Source: Knoellia sinensis KCTC 19936
GTDB taxonomy: Bacteria > Actinomycetota > Actinomycetes > Actinomycetales > Dermatophilaceae
DNA: 64,000 bases
Reading direction: 5' to 3'
Assembly: GCF_000768705.1 (NCBI RefSeq)
Contig: NZ_AVPJ01000005.1
Location: 124,001-188,000, forward strand
The translations under genes were made by a program, and so were the position numbers. The notes beneath the pieces were generated by a model that was not told the origin of the DNA, searched no databases, and saw nothing but the letters and a program-made list of their open reading frames with translations. Of this stretch, positions 28,198-36,684 are shown in pieces. The stretch's first letter is position 1. Each line of letters opens with the position of its first letter.

Positions 28198-28398
28198 ATG
28201 TTCTGGAACATCCTCGGCAACGCCGTGCTCGTACTACTCTTCACGCTCATCGTGGCGGCGTTCATCACGCTCGTCGTCGAGATCCTGCGCGATTGGAGTT
28301 TCGGACGGACGATCGCGGCGCACGACCGTGTTGAGTCCAACGGTCACGTCCGAGCGGTAGCGTGGGCTCGGCGCCATCGGCGACCGCCTGCTCACTGA
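28198..28398 (+). CDS. Small membrane protein of a four-gene mini-cluster (1)
   Basis: 66 aa from ATG 28198 (MFWNILGNAVLVLLF). One N-terminal membrane helix (VLVLLFTLIVAAFITLVVEI) is followed by a basic cytoplasmic tail (RAVAWARRHRRPPAH). Its helix ending FITLVVEILR resembles FAALFVEIVR in the fourth gene of the cluster. No known family; coding is inferred from the recurring pattern. Confidence 0.55.
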   Translation: MFWNILGNAVLVLLFTLIVAAFITLVVEILRDWSFGRTIAAHDRVESNGHVRAVAWARRHRRPPAH

Positions 28399-28446
28399 AG
28401 CAGGGGATGGAACTGACCATCGTGGGTTGGTGGAGGAGTTGGGCTG

Positions 28447-28617
28447 ATGTTCTGGACCATCGCAGGGATCGTGGTTCTGGCCGTCCTCGTCGGGGCCTGG
28501 ATCTACGACCGCAGGTTCGGTCACGACCTGACTCATCGCGACGCCGAGAGGTTCAACCGGGCCCAGGGCGACGCGGACGTCACTCGCTTCAACACCGGCA
28601 GCTACGGCCCTCCGTAG
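28447..28617 (+). CDS. Small membrane protein of a four-gene mini-cluster (2)
   Basis: 56 aa from ATG 28447 (MFWTIAGIVVLAVLVGAWIYDRR), ending in TAG 28615-28617. One membrane helix, then an acidic/basic tail ending TRFNTGSYGPP. The layout (helix, GAW[IL][YF]DRR, DLT, C-terminal Gly/Tyr) matches the third small gene, so they are paralogues. Function unknown. Confidence 0.6.
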   Translation: MFWTIAGIVVLAVLVGAWIYDRRFGHDLTHRDAERFNRAQGDADVTRFNTGSYGPP

Positions 28618-28742
28618 GGGGCCTGCGCCCACGGCACGGTTGGCGACGGGCAGGCACGTTGTGACCATCGACTGCGCACCCGCCGCAGGTTGACACTGAA
28701 GTCGTGGCCCGGGCCTGCAGCCGGGCGGATCGGAGCGGCGTC

Positions 28743-28925
28743 ATGTGGTGGTTGTGGGGCAGCATCGCAGTGGTTATCGCGGTCGTGTTCGTCGGCGCGT
28801 GGCTCTTCGACCGTCGGCACACGGGTGACCTGACGGACGCTGGCGACGCTGGCGACCGCGTCGCGCTGGAGGCGAAGAACTTCCAGCGTCAGGTGGACAA
28901 CGGCGGCTACGGCGGCGGCTTCTGA
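28743..28925 (+). CDS. Small membrane protein of a four-gene mini-cluster (3)
   Basis: 60 aa from ATG 28743 (MWWLWGSIAVVIAVVFVGAWLFDRR). One membrane helix is followed by the same GAWxxDRR and DLT elements as the second gene and a Gly-rich end (NGGYGGGF). The in-frame extension to 28704 is less likely because its residues are not hydrophobic and the paralogue starts at the helix. Function unknown. Confidence 0.6.
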   Translation: MWWLWGSIAVVIAVVFVGAWLFDRRHTGDLTDAGDAGDRVALEAKNFQRQVDNGGYGGGF

Positions 28926-29014
28926 GCCGACAGCCACTGTGGGCTGGCCTGCCCGGACGCGGCGACCCGTCCAACGCCCAGTGAGTCGAGGTTCTCAACG
29001 CGGGAGGTGAGGCC

Positions 29015-29278
29015 ATGTCGAGCGCATTCAGGACCATCATCGGCGTGGGGTTGCTCGTCTTCTTCATCGTGGGATTCGCTGCACTCTTCGTCGAGATCGT
29101 GCGAAGCCACACGAGGAAGCGTCCGATGACGTGGCGCGAGCACGCTCGGGCCGGCGCCACACCGGAGTCCCTGAGGTCGTCTAGCGCGGACGGCAGCCGC
29201 GGCGGCGACTACGGGGGCTTCTTCGGTGGCGACGTTGGTGGTGGTGGCGGTGGTGATGGAGGGGGCGGGGGAGGCTGA
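29015..29278 (+). CDS. Small membrane protein of a four-gene mini-cluster (4), Gly-rich tail
   Basis: 87 aa from ATG 29015, with a good ribosome site (GGGAGGTGAGG) just upstream. One membrane helix (TIIGVGLLVFFIVGFAALFVEIV) is followed by a basic segment and a C-terminal tail of almost pure glycine (from YGGFFGGDVGGGG to the stop). Related in layout to the first gene of the cluster. It ends 2 bp before the convergent ring-opening amidohydrolase stop. Function unknown. Confidence 0.65.
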   Translation: MSSAFRTIIGVGLLVFFIVGFAALFVEIVRSHTRKRPMTWREHARAGATPESLRSSSADGSRGGDYGGFFGGDVGGGGGGDGGGGGG

Positions 29279-29280
29279 GG

Positions 29281-30426
29281 TCAGGTGGTGGGTCCAGGTG
29301 CTGCATAGCCGGTCGGGTCCCCGGAGCCGAGGTCGACTATCGCGGCCACCGGGCCACCTCCATCGGGACCTTGGTGGGCCGCCGAGACCGACACGAACAC
29401 TGCCGGGTCGCCGGTCACCGACGCCGTGACTCCACCGACGGCCGACTTGATCTGGCGGTGCCAGTGCACGTCGGAGTCGTCGAGCATCGCGTTGCGCCGA
29501 CCACGGACCTGACCGTCCTGGCTCACCTCGCACTTGAGGAAGACGTTGACCAGGCGCCCGCCGATGTCGCTCGTGTGGGGGCGTTCGGGCAGCTCGAGCC
29601 CGGCGTCCTTGATGGCGTCCCAGATGCCGTCCGCGTCGAGAGCGTCCCGCATGACGGAGTGGCCGATGCGATAGCGGCCACCGACACCACGTGCATTGCC
29701 GACCACGACGACCTGTGCCTGGTCTAGCTCGACGCCCGAGGAGCATGACGCCACGGACGAATAGAGCGACCGGTTGTGCATCACGTCAGCATCGGTGGGC
29801 ATCTCGATCTCGCCGAGGGCGACGGCGATGCCGAGTCCGGTCGTGCCGTTGGAGAGGTCCATCGACTCGTGGGTGTGCTCGGTCCAGACCTTCTGCCCGC
29901 GGGACTTCGCGTCACGGATCGTGTGGATCGTCAGCAGCGGCGTCTTGGTCTGCACGTAGTGCACATCGGCCGGATCAGTGATCCCCGCGCGCTCCATCGC
30001 GACCCTCACCGCGTCGGCGACCTTCGTGATCATGCCCGTATAGCCGATCTCCTCGGGCAGGATCGCCTCACTCATCGCGAAGCCCACCGTGAGGCGCAAG
30101 TCGTCCGACGGCTCGGCCTTGTCGGCGGGCACCGTGGCGAAGATCGTGGCGTGCGGGCTGATGATGCCGTCGGTGCCACCGGACCACACGATCGGGACCT
30201 GCTTGACCTGGTCGGCGGGAGCGCCCTTCTCGACGAGCACCTCCCGGAAGGCCCGGTCGGCAATGATGCGCGTGTAGTCGTTGACGCCACCGTTGCCCTC
30301 GGTCTTGCCGATGATGGCGATGACGCGGCTCGCCTCCATCACCCCGTCGTCGATGAGCTTCGCGAGCTCGGAGGCGTCGGCGACGCTGTGGATCGGAACC
30401 TTGCGGACCTCAATGGCATCGGGCAC
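29281..30426 (-). CDS. Ring-opening amidohydrolase (barbiturase / cyanuric acid hydrolase family)
   Basis: 381 aa from GTG 30426. The three-fold repeated Toblerone-type family is recognised from Lys41 in IIGKTEGNG with Ser82 in VWSGGTDG, Lys161 in VQTKTPLL with Ser229/230 in [12 protein letters not shown], and the third Ser in [14 protein letters not shown]. These dyads hydrolyse cyclic ureides: cyanurate to carboxybiuret, or barbiturate to ureidomalonate. Sequence alone does not settle the substrate. The neighbours (RutG-like permease, molybdenum hydroxylase, carbamate kinase) favour barbiturate. Last gene of the long minus-strand catabolic series, 48 bp after carbamate kinase. Confidence 0.88.
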   Translation of the reverse strand: MPDAIEVRKVPIHSVADASELAKLIDDGVMEASRVIAIIGKTEGNGGVNDYTRIIADRAFREVLVEKGAPADQVKQVPIVWSGGTDGIISPHATIFATVPADKAEPSDDLRLTVGFAMSEAILPEEIGYTGMITKVADAVRVAMERAGITDPADVHYVQTKTPLLTIHTIRDAKSRGQKVWTEHTHESMDLSNGTTGLGIAVALGEIEMPTDADVMHNRSLYSSVASCSSGVELDQAQVVVVGNARGVGGRYRIGHSVMRDALDADGIWDAIKDAGLELPERPHTSDIGGRLVNVFLKCEVSQDGQVRGRRNAMLDDSDVHWHRQIKSAVGGVTASVTGDPAVFVSVSAAHQGPDGGGPVAAIVDLGSGDPTGYAAPGPTT

Positions 30427-30474
30427 GGCGGTGGGCCTTTCTGTCGGAGCTCGGTCTCGGGCTCTAGTGGTGTC

Positions 30475-31416
30475 TCAGTCTTCGGGGCTGGTGTCGATGA
30501 CGGTGCCGAACTCGTGCTCGACGGCGTCGGTGATGTGGGCGAGGGAGGTGATGATGCTGCGACCGCCGGTCTGCGCGAACCGCATGGCGGCGTCGACCTT
30601 GGGGCCCATGGAGCCGGACGCGAACTGGCCGGACGCGGCATACGACTGCATTTGCGCGAGCGAGGTGAAGCCGAGCGGTCTCTCATCAGGGGTGCCGTAG
30701 TCGACCATCGCGTGGTCGACGTCGGTCGCGATGATGAGGATGTCGCAGCCGAGGGCTGCGGCGAGCAGCGCTGCGGTGAGGTCCTTGTCGATGACGGCCT
30801 CGACGCCGCGCAGCGATCCATCCGCGTCGCGCACGACCGGGATGCCGCCCCCACCCGCGGCAACGACGATGTGTCCCGCTTCGACGAGGGCGCGGATCGC
30901 GGGGAGGTCGATGATCTCGCGGGGCTCGGGCGAGGCGACGACGCGACGCCACCCCTTCTCGCCGCGGTCCTCCCACTGCTGGCCGTGCTCGATCATCGGG
31001 CGGGCTTCATCCTCCGAGAGGTAGCGCCCGATCGGCTTCGTCGGTTCGCGGAAGTGCGGGTCGTCCTCGGCCACGAGGGTGCGTGTCACGAGCGCGGCGG
31101 TCGGGCGTTCGACTCCGCGTCGGCGCAGGGCCGGCTCGAGGGCGTCGAGCATGGTGAAGCCGATCGTTCCCTGCGTCTGGGCGCCACACCAGTCGAGTGG
31201 GACTGGCGGGACGACCCCGGCCGCGAGCTCGTTCTTGACGAGGAGGTTGCCGACCTGGGGGCCGTTGCCGTGGGTGAGGACGACGTCGTGCCCAGCAGCG
31301 ACGAGTTCGGCGATGTGCTCCATCGCCCCGGTGATCGCTTCGACCTGGTCGCGGGGGCGCGCGGACCCGTCGGCGGCCGTCATCGCGTTGCCACCCAGCG
31401 CCACGAGAACTCGCAC
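30475..31416 (-). CDS. Carbamate kinase
   Basis: 313 aa from GTG 31416 (MRVLVALGGNAM); a 9-residue longer frame is less likely. Amino-acid-kinase fold with VLTHGNGPQVGNLL, PTKPIGRYLSEDEA, VVAAGGGGIPVV, AVIDKDLTAALLA and FASGSMGPKVDAAMRF. It makes ATP, CO2 and ammonia from carbamoyl phosphate and ADP. In E. coli a catabolic carbamate kinase goes with FdrA/YlbE/YlbF in allantoin breakdown; here those three are encoded at 57.2-60.8 kb, so the enzymes probably work together. Confidence 0.92.
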   Translation of the reverse strand: MRVLVALGGNAMTAADGSARPRDQVEAITGAMEHIAELVAAGHDVVLTHGNGPQVGNLLVKNELAAGVVPPVPLDWCGAQTQGTIGFTMLDALEPALRRRGVERPTAALVTRTLVAEDDPHFREPTKPIGRYLSEDEARPMIEHGQQWEDRGEKGWRRVVASPEPREIIDLPAIRALVEAGHIVVAAGGGGIPVVRDADGSLRGVEAVIDKDLTAALLAAALGCDILIIATDVDHAMVDYGTPDERPLGFTSLAQMQSYAASGQFASGSMGPKVDAAMRFAQTGGRSIITSLAHITDAVEHEFGTVIDTSPED

Positions 31417-31437
31417 CGACTCACCTCCCGGACCAGC

Positions 31438-31463
31438 CGGCATACGAACGATTCCGTATGCCG
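31438..31463. repeat. Inverted pair of GTATGCC motifs upstream of carbamate kinase
   Basis: CGGCATACG (31438-31446) and CGTATGCCG (31455-31463) are perfect 9-bp arms around 8 nt. The right arm continues as GTGTGCCGAC, matching the extended motif. It lies 22 bp upstream of the carbamate kinase start, between this gene and the methyltransferase, so it could end the upstream transcript or control kinase expression. Confidence 0.75.
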
Positions 31464-31563
31464 TGTGCCGACTTCGTGTGATCGCGAGCCTAGGGACGGG
31501 CGCACCACAGGGGCGTTGGCATCACCTGACAGGCAGTGCCCCCACCTTTGGCAGGTGTCGTGG

Positions 31564-32421
31564 TCAGCTGCGGGTGGCGGTGACGAGGAGGTACTCCCAG
31601 TGAAGGATCATGTGGCCGTCGCCGCGATCGAAGCGATCCGCGAGCGCGACGAGGTCGGCGTCGAGTGCCGCCACTCGCTCGGGATCGTCCGCAATGAACC
31701 GGTAGACGGCGATGGTCGGGCCGTAGTTCGCCTTGAAGAAGTCGACGAAATCCTCCGAGGCCGGGAGGGTGTCGACGACGAGGTCCTGCGTCACGGCGTG
31801 CGCGATCTGCACTCGTTCGCCGAACAGTTCACGCACATGGTCGAGGTGGCCCCACAGCGGAGGCGGCTGGGCACCGGGCGGCGGTGGCGGAGCGTAGGGC
31901 TTCATCGTCGCGAACATCTGCCCGATGAAGCCTTCGGGAGTCCAGCTGAGCAGCCCGATCGTGCCGCCGGGGCGGACGATCCGGACGAGTTCGTCGGCGA
32001 CGACCTCGTGGTGGGGCGCGAACATGACGCCGACGCACGACACCGCAGCGTCGAACTCACCGTCACCGCTGGGGAGGTTCTCGGCGTCGGCGACGACCCA
32101 GTTGATGTCGAGACCCTGCTCCTCGGCGTGGGCCCGGCCGACGTCAAGGAGTTCGGGCGTGAGGTCGCTCGCCGTCACATCGGCGCCAGTGCGTGCTGCA
32201 GGGATGCTGACGTTTCCGGAGCCAGCAGCGACGTCGTGGATGCGTTGTCCTGCACCGATTCCCGCTGCGTCGACGAGGATGGGACCGAGCGACGCGATGA
32301 GGTCGCTGGCGACGACGGGGTAGTTCCCCAGTGCCCACATGGCGCGGTGCTTCGCCTTGAGTTCGGCGTCGTCGCTGGCGGGCGCTGTCCCTGGGGTGCT
32401 GGGTGAAGTGGGAGTGCTCAT
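31564..32421 (-). CDS. SAM-dependent class I methyltransferase
   Basis: 285 aa from ATG 32421. Methyltransf_11/25-type: motif I HDVAAGSGNVSIPAA, acidic residue in VTASDLTPELL, motif II/III DAENLPSGDGEFDAAVSCVGVMF, and VRIVRPGGTIGLLSW. The GxGxG SAM-binding loop reads AAGSGN. The substrate is unknown; the C-terminal half (about 175-285) is variable. It lies within the catabolic series but has no obvious step in it and may be a passenger. Confidence 0.85.
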   Translation of the reverse strand: MSTPTSPSTPGTAPASDDAELKAKHRAMWALGNYPVVASDLIASLGPILVDAAGIGAGQRIHDVAAGSGNVSIPAARTGADVTASDLTPELLDVGRAHAEEQGLDINWVVADAENLPSGDGEFDAAVSCVGVMFAPHHEVVADELVRIVRPGGTIGLLSWTPEGFIGQMFATMKPYAPPPPPGAQPPPLWGHLDHVRELFGERVQIAHAVTQDLVVDTLPASEDFVDFFKANYGPTIAVYRFIADDPERVAALDADLVALADRFDRGDGHMILHWEYLLVTATRS

Positions 32422-32450
32422 GGGCCTGCCTTTCGGACGTGGCTGGCGGG

Positions 32451-33980
32451 TCAGAGACCACCCTTCATCGTAGGACTGCTGCCCACTCCGAGGGAACGGT
32501 ATCGGGAGTGCCGGTCGGTGAGGCGCTGCTCGGGGTCGAGGTCGGAAAGGTCGGTGAGCTCATGCCGGATGGCCTGACCCATGCGACGGCAGAACGCCTC
32601 TGGCTCCTGGCTCGCGTCGGGGTGCTCGGCGACGATCCGGTCGATGATCCCGTCCTCGAGGAGGTCGAGCGATCGGACGCGCTGGCGCTCGGCGAGTTCG
32701 GGCGCGCGGTCGGGGGTGCGGTGGAGGATCGCGGACGCACCCTCGGGCGGGAGCGGCGAGAGCCAGGAGTGCTGGGCGCTGATGACCCGGTCGGCTGGCA
32801 TGAGCGCGAGGGCGCCACCGCCCGTGCCCTGACCGAGGAGGACGCAGACGGTGGGGACCTCGAGGACGACCAGGTCGGCGAGGCAGCGCGCGATCTCGCC
32901 GGCCATGCCGCCCTCCTCCGCCTCCTTGGAGAGGGCAGCACCAGCGGTGTCGATGATGCTCACCAACGGCAGGTTGAGTTCGGTCGCGAGCCTCATGCCG
33001 CGACGGGCGACGCGCAGCCCGGACGGCCCGAGGGGCGCCTCGCTCTGTTCACCTCGACGGTCCTGTCCGAGGACGACACAAGGGGTGCCCTCGAAGCGGG
33101 CCAGAGCAAGGAAGAGCGAGCTGTCCCACTCGCCGGCGCCCGTGCCGAACAGTGGCAGGACATCGGTCGCGCCGAGCTTGAGGAGTGCGCGCACGCCGGG
33201 TCGAGAAGGCTTGCGGGACAGCAGGATTGAGTCCCACGCGGGGATGTCGGGGAGCGGCTCGAGGGGCACGTCAGGAGCGGGGGTCGAATCGTGTGGCGCG
33301 AGGACGAGGTCGAGGAACCGCGCTGCCGTCGCGGTGAGCAGTTCGACCGGGAGCACGGCGTCGAGGAGCCCGTGCGCGAAGAGATTCTCTGCCGTCTGTA
33401 CGCCCTCGGGGAACGGCTGCCCATAGAGCGCCTCATAGACCCGAGCACCGAGGAAGCCGATGGTCGCGCCTGGTTCGCCCACGGTCACGTGTCCAAGCGA
33501 ACCCCACGACGCGAACACACCGCCGGTCGTGGGATGGCGCAGGTAGGTGATGTAGGGCAGGTGCTCCTTCTTGTAGGCCGCCACGGCTGCCGAGATCTTC
33601 ACCATCGTCACGAAGGCCGGAGTGCCTTCCTGCATACGCGTGCCACCACTGGCCGGGGCTGCGAAGAGTGGGAGGCGCTCGCGGGTGGCGCGCTCGAACG
33701 CGAGAACGATGCGCTCCGCCGCAGCAACGCCGATGGAACCCGCGAGGAACTTGAACTCGCCCGCGATGACGGCGACGCGGTGCCCGCTGATCGTTCCTTC
33801 GCCGGTAACGATGGACTCGTCGGTGGCGGCCTTCTCGGCAGCGGCGGCGAGCTCCACGGCATACGTGCTTCCCGGCTCGGCCACCGCGAGAGGTGACTCG
33901 TCCCAGGACTGCCACGATCCGTCGTCGACGACGGCCGCGATGAGTTCGGCGGAGGTGGGCCGGGAAGGCTTGTCGGTCAC
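32451..33980 (-). CDS. Acyl-CoA carboxyltransferase (fused AccD/AccA-like)
   Basis: 509 aa from GTG 33980, overlapping the CaiB stop as GTGA. Two crotonase-type halves: the N-terminal beta-like half (GEFKFLAGSIGVAAAERIV, PASGGTRMQEGTPAFVTMVK) and the C-terminal alpha-like half (VVLGQDRRGEQ, LVSIIDTAGAALSKEAEEGGMAGEIAR, VLLGQGTGGGALALMPADRV). Both oxyanion-type Gly pairs are present; no N-terminal zinc finger is seen. Such enzymes carboxylate or, in reverse, decarboxylate acyl-CoAs with a biotin carrier, which is not encoded here. Coupling to a CoA-transferase suggests handling of a malonyl-CoA-like product. Confidence 0.88.
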   Translation of the reverse strand: MTDKPSRPTSAELIAAVVDDGSWQSWDESPLAVAEPGSTYAVELAAAAEKAATDESIVTGEGTISGHRVAVIAGEFKFLAGSIGVAAAERIVLAFERATRERLPLFAAPASGGTRMQEGTPAFVTMVKISAAVAAYKKEHLPYITYLRHPTTGGVFASWGSLGHVTVGEPGATIGFLGARVYEALYGQPFPEGVQTAENLFAHGLLDAVLPVELLTATAARFLDLVLAPHDSTPAPDVPLEPLPDIPAWDSILLSRKPSRPGVRALLKLGATDVLPLFGTGAGEWDSSLFLALARFEGTPCVVLGQDRRGEQSEAPLGPSGLRVARRGMRLATELNLPLVSIIDTAGAALSKEAEEGGMAGEIARCLADLVVLEVPTVCVLLGQGTGGGALALMPADRVISAQHSWLSPLPPEGASAILHRTPDRAPELAERQRVRSLDLLEDGIIDRIVAEHPDASQEPEAFCRRMGQAIRHELTDLSDLDPEQRLTDRHSRYRSLGVGSSPTMKGGL

Positions 33981-35152
33981 GCGGGGTCCTCCTCGGCGAG
34001 CCACGCTCGCACGCTGTCGTTGTGCTGTCCGAGTGTCGGGGGCGCCTGGTGGGTCTCGCGGCCACCGGCGAAAGTGTTGTCGTCCAAGCGGATCGGCGGC
34101 CCGGGGATCTCGATCGAACCCAACACGGGGTGGTCGACGTCGAGGACGAGCCCCTGCGAGCGGGTCTGGTCCCAGTCATAGACGCGGTCGAGGGTACGCA
34201 CTTCACCGGACGGGATGCCGAGCTCGGCGAGGCGGGGGAGGAGGTCATCGAGCCGCCACGTCGCGAAGGCCTTGTTGAGGGTTGCGGTGACGCGGTCGCG
34301 GTTGGCCATGCGCTCTCGGTTCGTGACCATGCCGGGGGTCGCCGGATCGATGCCGAAACCCTCGGCGAGCTTGACCCACAAGGACTCCGCGCCACAGGCG
34401 ACCTGGACGTCGCCGTCCATGCAGTGGAAGAGGCCGTAGGGCGCGATGGAGGGATGGTGGTTGCCCTGGGCGTGACCGACGTGACCGGCGACCGTGTATG
34501 CCGTGCCGTGGAGTGCGTGCGACGCGACGATGGCTCCGAGCAGGCTGGTGCGGACAACCCGGCCCTTGCCTGTCGTCGTGCGTTCGTGGAGTGCGGAGAC
34601 GACACCGTAGGCGCCGTACATCCCGGCGAGCAGGTCGCCGATCGGGACGCCGACTCGTTGCGGGTCCTCGGGGGTGGAGCCCGTGAGGGACATGAGCCCG
34701 GCCTCGCCCTGCGCGATCTGGTCGTAGCCCGCGCGGCCCCCTTGGGGTCCGTCGTGCCCGAAGCCACTGATGCTCAGGACGACGAGTCGCGGGTTGAGCT
34801 CGTGGAGGGCGTCGTTGCCGAAGCCGAGGCGATCCATGACGCCCGGGCGGAAGTTCTCGACGAGCACGTCGGCGCGCTGCACGAGCCGGGTGAGGACGTC
34901 GCGGCCGTCATCGGACTTGAGGTCGAGGGTGATCGACTCCTTGTTGCGGTTGGCGGCGAGGTAGTAGGTCGAGATCGGGTCGTCCTCCGGTCCCACGAAC
35001 GGCGGACCCCAGCCACGGGTGTCGTCGCCGGTCCCGGGGGTCTCGACCTTGATGACGCGAGCCCCCATGTCGCCGAGCATCATCGCCGCGTGCGGTCCGG
35101 CGAGGGCACGAGACAGGTCGACGACGACGATGTCGTGAAGGGGTCCGCTCAC
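33977..35152 (-). CDS. CaiB/BaiF (class III) CoA-transferase
   Basis: 391 aa from ATG 35152. The family start VVDLSRALAGPHAAMMLGDMGA and VIKVETPGTGDDTR are clear, as is the catalytic Asp near residue 173 (VPIGDLLAGMYGAYG). It moves CoA between carboxylic acids. Its gene overlaps the carboxyltransferase gene by 4 bp, so the two probably act in sequence, for example on malonate to give malonyl-CoA and then acetyl-CoA. The specific acid is inferred, not shown. Confidence 0.9.
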   Translation of the reverse strand: MSGPLHDIVVVDLSRALAGPHAAMMLGDMGARVIKVETPGTGDDTRGWGPPFVGPEDDPISTYYLAANRNKESITLDLKSDDGRDVLTRLVQRADVLVENFRPGVMDRLGFGNDALHELNPRLVVLSISGFGHDGPQGGRAGYDQIAQGEAGLMSLTGSTPEDPQRVGVPIGDLLAGMYGAYGVVSALHERTTTGKGRVVRTSLLGAIVASHALHGTAYTVAGHVGHAQGNHHPSIAPYGLFHCMDGDVQVACGAESLWVKLAEGFGIDPATPGMVTNRERMANRDRVTATLNKAFATWRLDDLLPRLAELGIPSGEVRTLDRVYDWDQTRSQGLVLDVDHPVLGSIEIPGPPIRLDDNTFAGGRETHQAPPTLGQHNDSVRAWLAEEDPA

Positions 35153-35224
35153 GGCTCAACTCCTTGGTCGGGGGCGTGGGTCGAGCCTAGGCAGGGGAGG
35201 GCGTCAGGGGTTCGGTGAGGTCGT

Positions 35225-35300
35225 GGCAAGACGAAGGTCACACCGTGTCACCTTCTGCCAAGATCGCAAGAAGACGGGCCTGTATGCCGTCCGCTCACCT
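35225..35300. promoter_or_regulatory. Palindrome and extended GTATGCC motif upstream of the CaiB gene
   Basis: In the 192-bp gap 35153-35344. A near-perfect inverted repeat spans 35225-35259 (GGCAAGACGAAGGTcACA against TGTcACCTTCTGCC). Downstream is one full extended motif, GTATGCCGTCCGCTCACC, at 35283-35300. The palindrome could be a regulator site for the CoA-transferase operon or a terminator of the preceding deaminase gene. Confidence 0.5.
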
Positions 35301-35344
35301 CTGCGTCCACCGCGCGAGTGCTGTCGGAGTGACGTTAGCGGGGG

Positions 35345-35821
35345 TCAGTACTCCGTGCGGTTGGGCGACGCGCGCCAGGCGTCGAAGGGCTCCTCGGAGC
35401 GTGCGGTGGGAACATGCTCACGCCGCAGCGGCCAGGGCTTCCCGTCCCCGCCCGGGTCGAGCAGTCCGTGGAACACGGCGTCGTCGAACCCCGCTGCTGC
35501 GGCCGCGTGCCGGTCCGCGGCATGGACGATGGCGTCCACGCGGGCCCACAGTGAGGCCGACAGGCACAACGGGCACGGCTCGCACGACGCGAACACCGTG
35601 GCGCCGGTCAGCGCGAAGTCGTTGACGTCACGGCAGGCCGCACGGATCGCCATGACCTCGGCGTGGGCCGAGGGATCGAGGTCGATCGTCACCCGGTTGG
35701 CGCCCTCACCCAATACGACGCCGTCGCGCACCACGACTGCCCCAAAGGGTCCCCCACCCCGAGCGACGTTCTCGATCGCCAGGTCGATGGCACGGTCGAG
35801 CCACTTCTGCTCGTCTGTCAT
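35345..35821 (-). CDS. Nucleobase deaminase, guanine/cytosine-deaminase type
   Basis: 158 aa from ATG 35821 (MTDEQKWLDRAIDLA). CDA-fold with zinc motifs HAEVMAIRAA (His and catalytic Glu) and SCEPCPLC (two Cys). The C-terminal RSEEPFDAWRA resembles guanine-deaminase-like proteins (GuaD/YfhC) rather than tRNA adenosine deaminase. It releases ammonia from a nucleobase, giving xanthine from guanine or uracil from cytosine; the latter would feed a pyrimidine pathway. It overlaps the stop of the NmrA-like gene by 4 bp. Confidence 0.85.
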   Translation of the reverse strand: MTDEQKWLDRAIDLAIENVARGGGPFGAVVVRDGVVLGEGANRVTIDLDPSAHAEVMAIRAACRDVNDFALTGATVFASCEPCPLCLSASLWARVDAIVHAADRHAAAAAGFDDAVFHGLLDPGGDGKPWPLRREHVPTARSEEPFDAWRASPNRTEY

Positions 35822-36678
35822 CGGTCCATGCTGGCAGGACTCGCGGTCGGGCGATAGAGGACGTCGGCCCACGTGCACGGTTCACGGCCGAGCAGCGTGC
35901 GCAGCGTCGTCGGGTTCCCGACGAGGCCCTCCCGGTCGTAGCAACGGAACATCGCGACGAGATCCGCCCTCGCCTGACCCACGAGGTGGGAGCCCTCGTC
36001 CGCGACCCACTCCTCGAGCGGCAGCCTCACGGCATCGACGGGATGCCCCAGCACGTCAGCGGCAATCCCCGCCATCTCGCGCACCGTGAGCTCCTCCGGG
36101 CCGGCGAGGTCATAGGTCTCGCCAGCGTGTTCGTCCCCCAGGAGCGCATCGGCCGCGATCTGGGCGATGTCGTCGAGATCGACGTTGGAGAACGGCGTGT
36201 CCACCGAGTAGGGAACCTCGATCCGCCCCGATCTCGCCTCCCGCTCAAGGTTCTGCAGGTAGGCGGATGGCCGCAGGATCGTCGTCGACTCCAGTCGTGT
36301 GCGCACCGTCGTCTCGGCCTTGGCCTTGCGCAGGTGGTGCGGCATCGACGCGTCCTCGGGGTGCAAGACCGAGTGATACACGAGTCTCGAAACTCCCTGC
36401 CGCACAGCTGAATCCGCGATGTGTGACGCCATCCGAACTTCGTTCGAGTCAACGTTCGGAGCCATGTGATAGACCGCCGACGCACCCGCCACCGCTGCCT
36501 CGACGCCCATTCCGGACACGAGGTCCACCGGGACCACGCGCACCAGGTCGGACTCGTGGACCGTGGATCTGCGCCCCAGATGGACCGCGGCGCGCACGGA
36601 CACCCCGCGATCCACGAGCGCGCGTGTCACCGCCCGGCCGGTCTTGCCGGCCGCTCCGATGACGACGACGTCGCTCAG
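35818..36678 (-). CDS. NmrA/atypical SDR NAD(P)-binding oxidoreductase with probable CTG start
   Basis: The Rossmann start is DVVVIGAAGKTGRAVTRALVD with an intact GxxGxxG. An in-frame stop lies just upstream, and the only codons between it and this motif are TGC CCT CTG AGC, so a normal ATG/GTG/TTG start is impossible without losing the motif. GTG 36630 lies downstream of the Gly motif. CTG 36678 (about 286 aa) is therefore proposed; it lies 6 bp after the hyuB stop, so reinitiation is plausible. NmrA features: LVYHSVLHPEDASMPHH, RPSAYLQNL. Substrate unknown. Confidence 0.75.
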   Translation of the reverse strand: MSDVVVIGAAGKTGRAVTRALVDRGVSVRAAVHLGRRSTVHESDLVRVVPVDLVSGMGVEAAVAGASAVYHMAPNVDSNEVRMASHIADSAVRQGVSRLVYHSVLHPEDASMPHHLRKAKAETTVRTRLESTTILRPSAYLQNLEREARSGRIEVPYSVDTPFSNVDLDDIAQIAADALLGDEHAGETYDLAGPEELTVREMAGIAADVLGHPVDAVRLPLEEWVADEGSHLVGQARADLVAMFRCYDREGLVGNPTTLRTLLGREPCTWADVLYRPTASPASMDR

Positions 36679-36684
36679 AGGGCA

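Noticed and set aside
29281-30426. Cyanuric acid hydrolase of a triazine (atrazine) pathway
   Set aside because: Family cannot be separated by eye, but no biuret or allophanate hydrolase genes are nearby, while pyrimidine-type transport and oxidation genes are.
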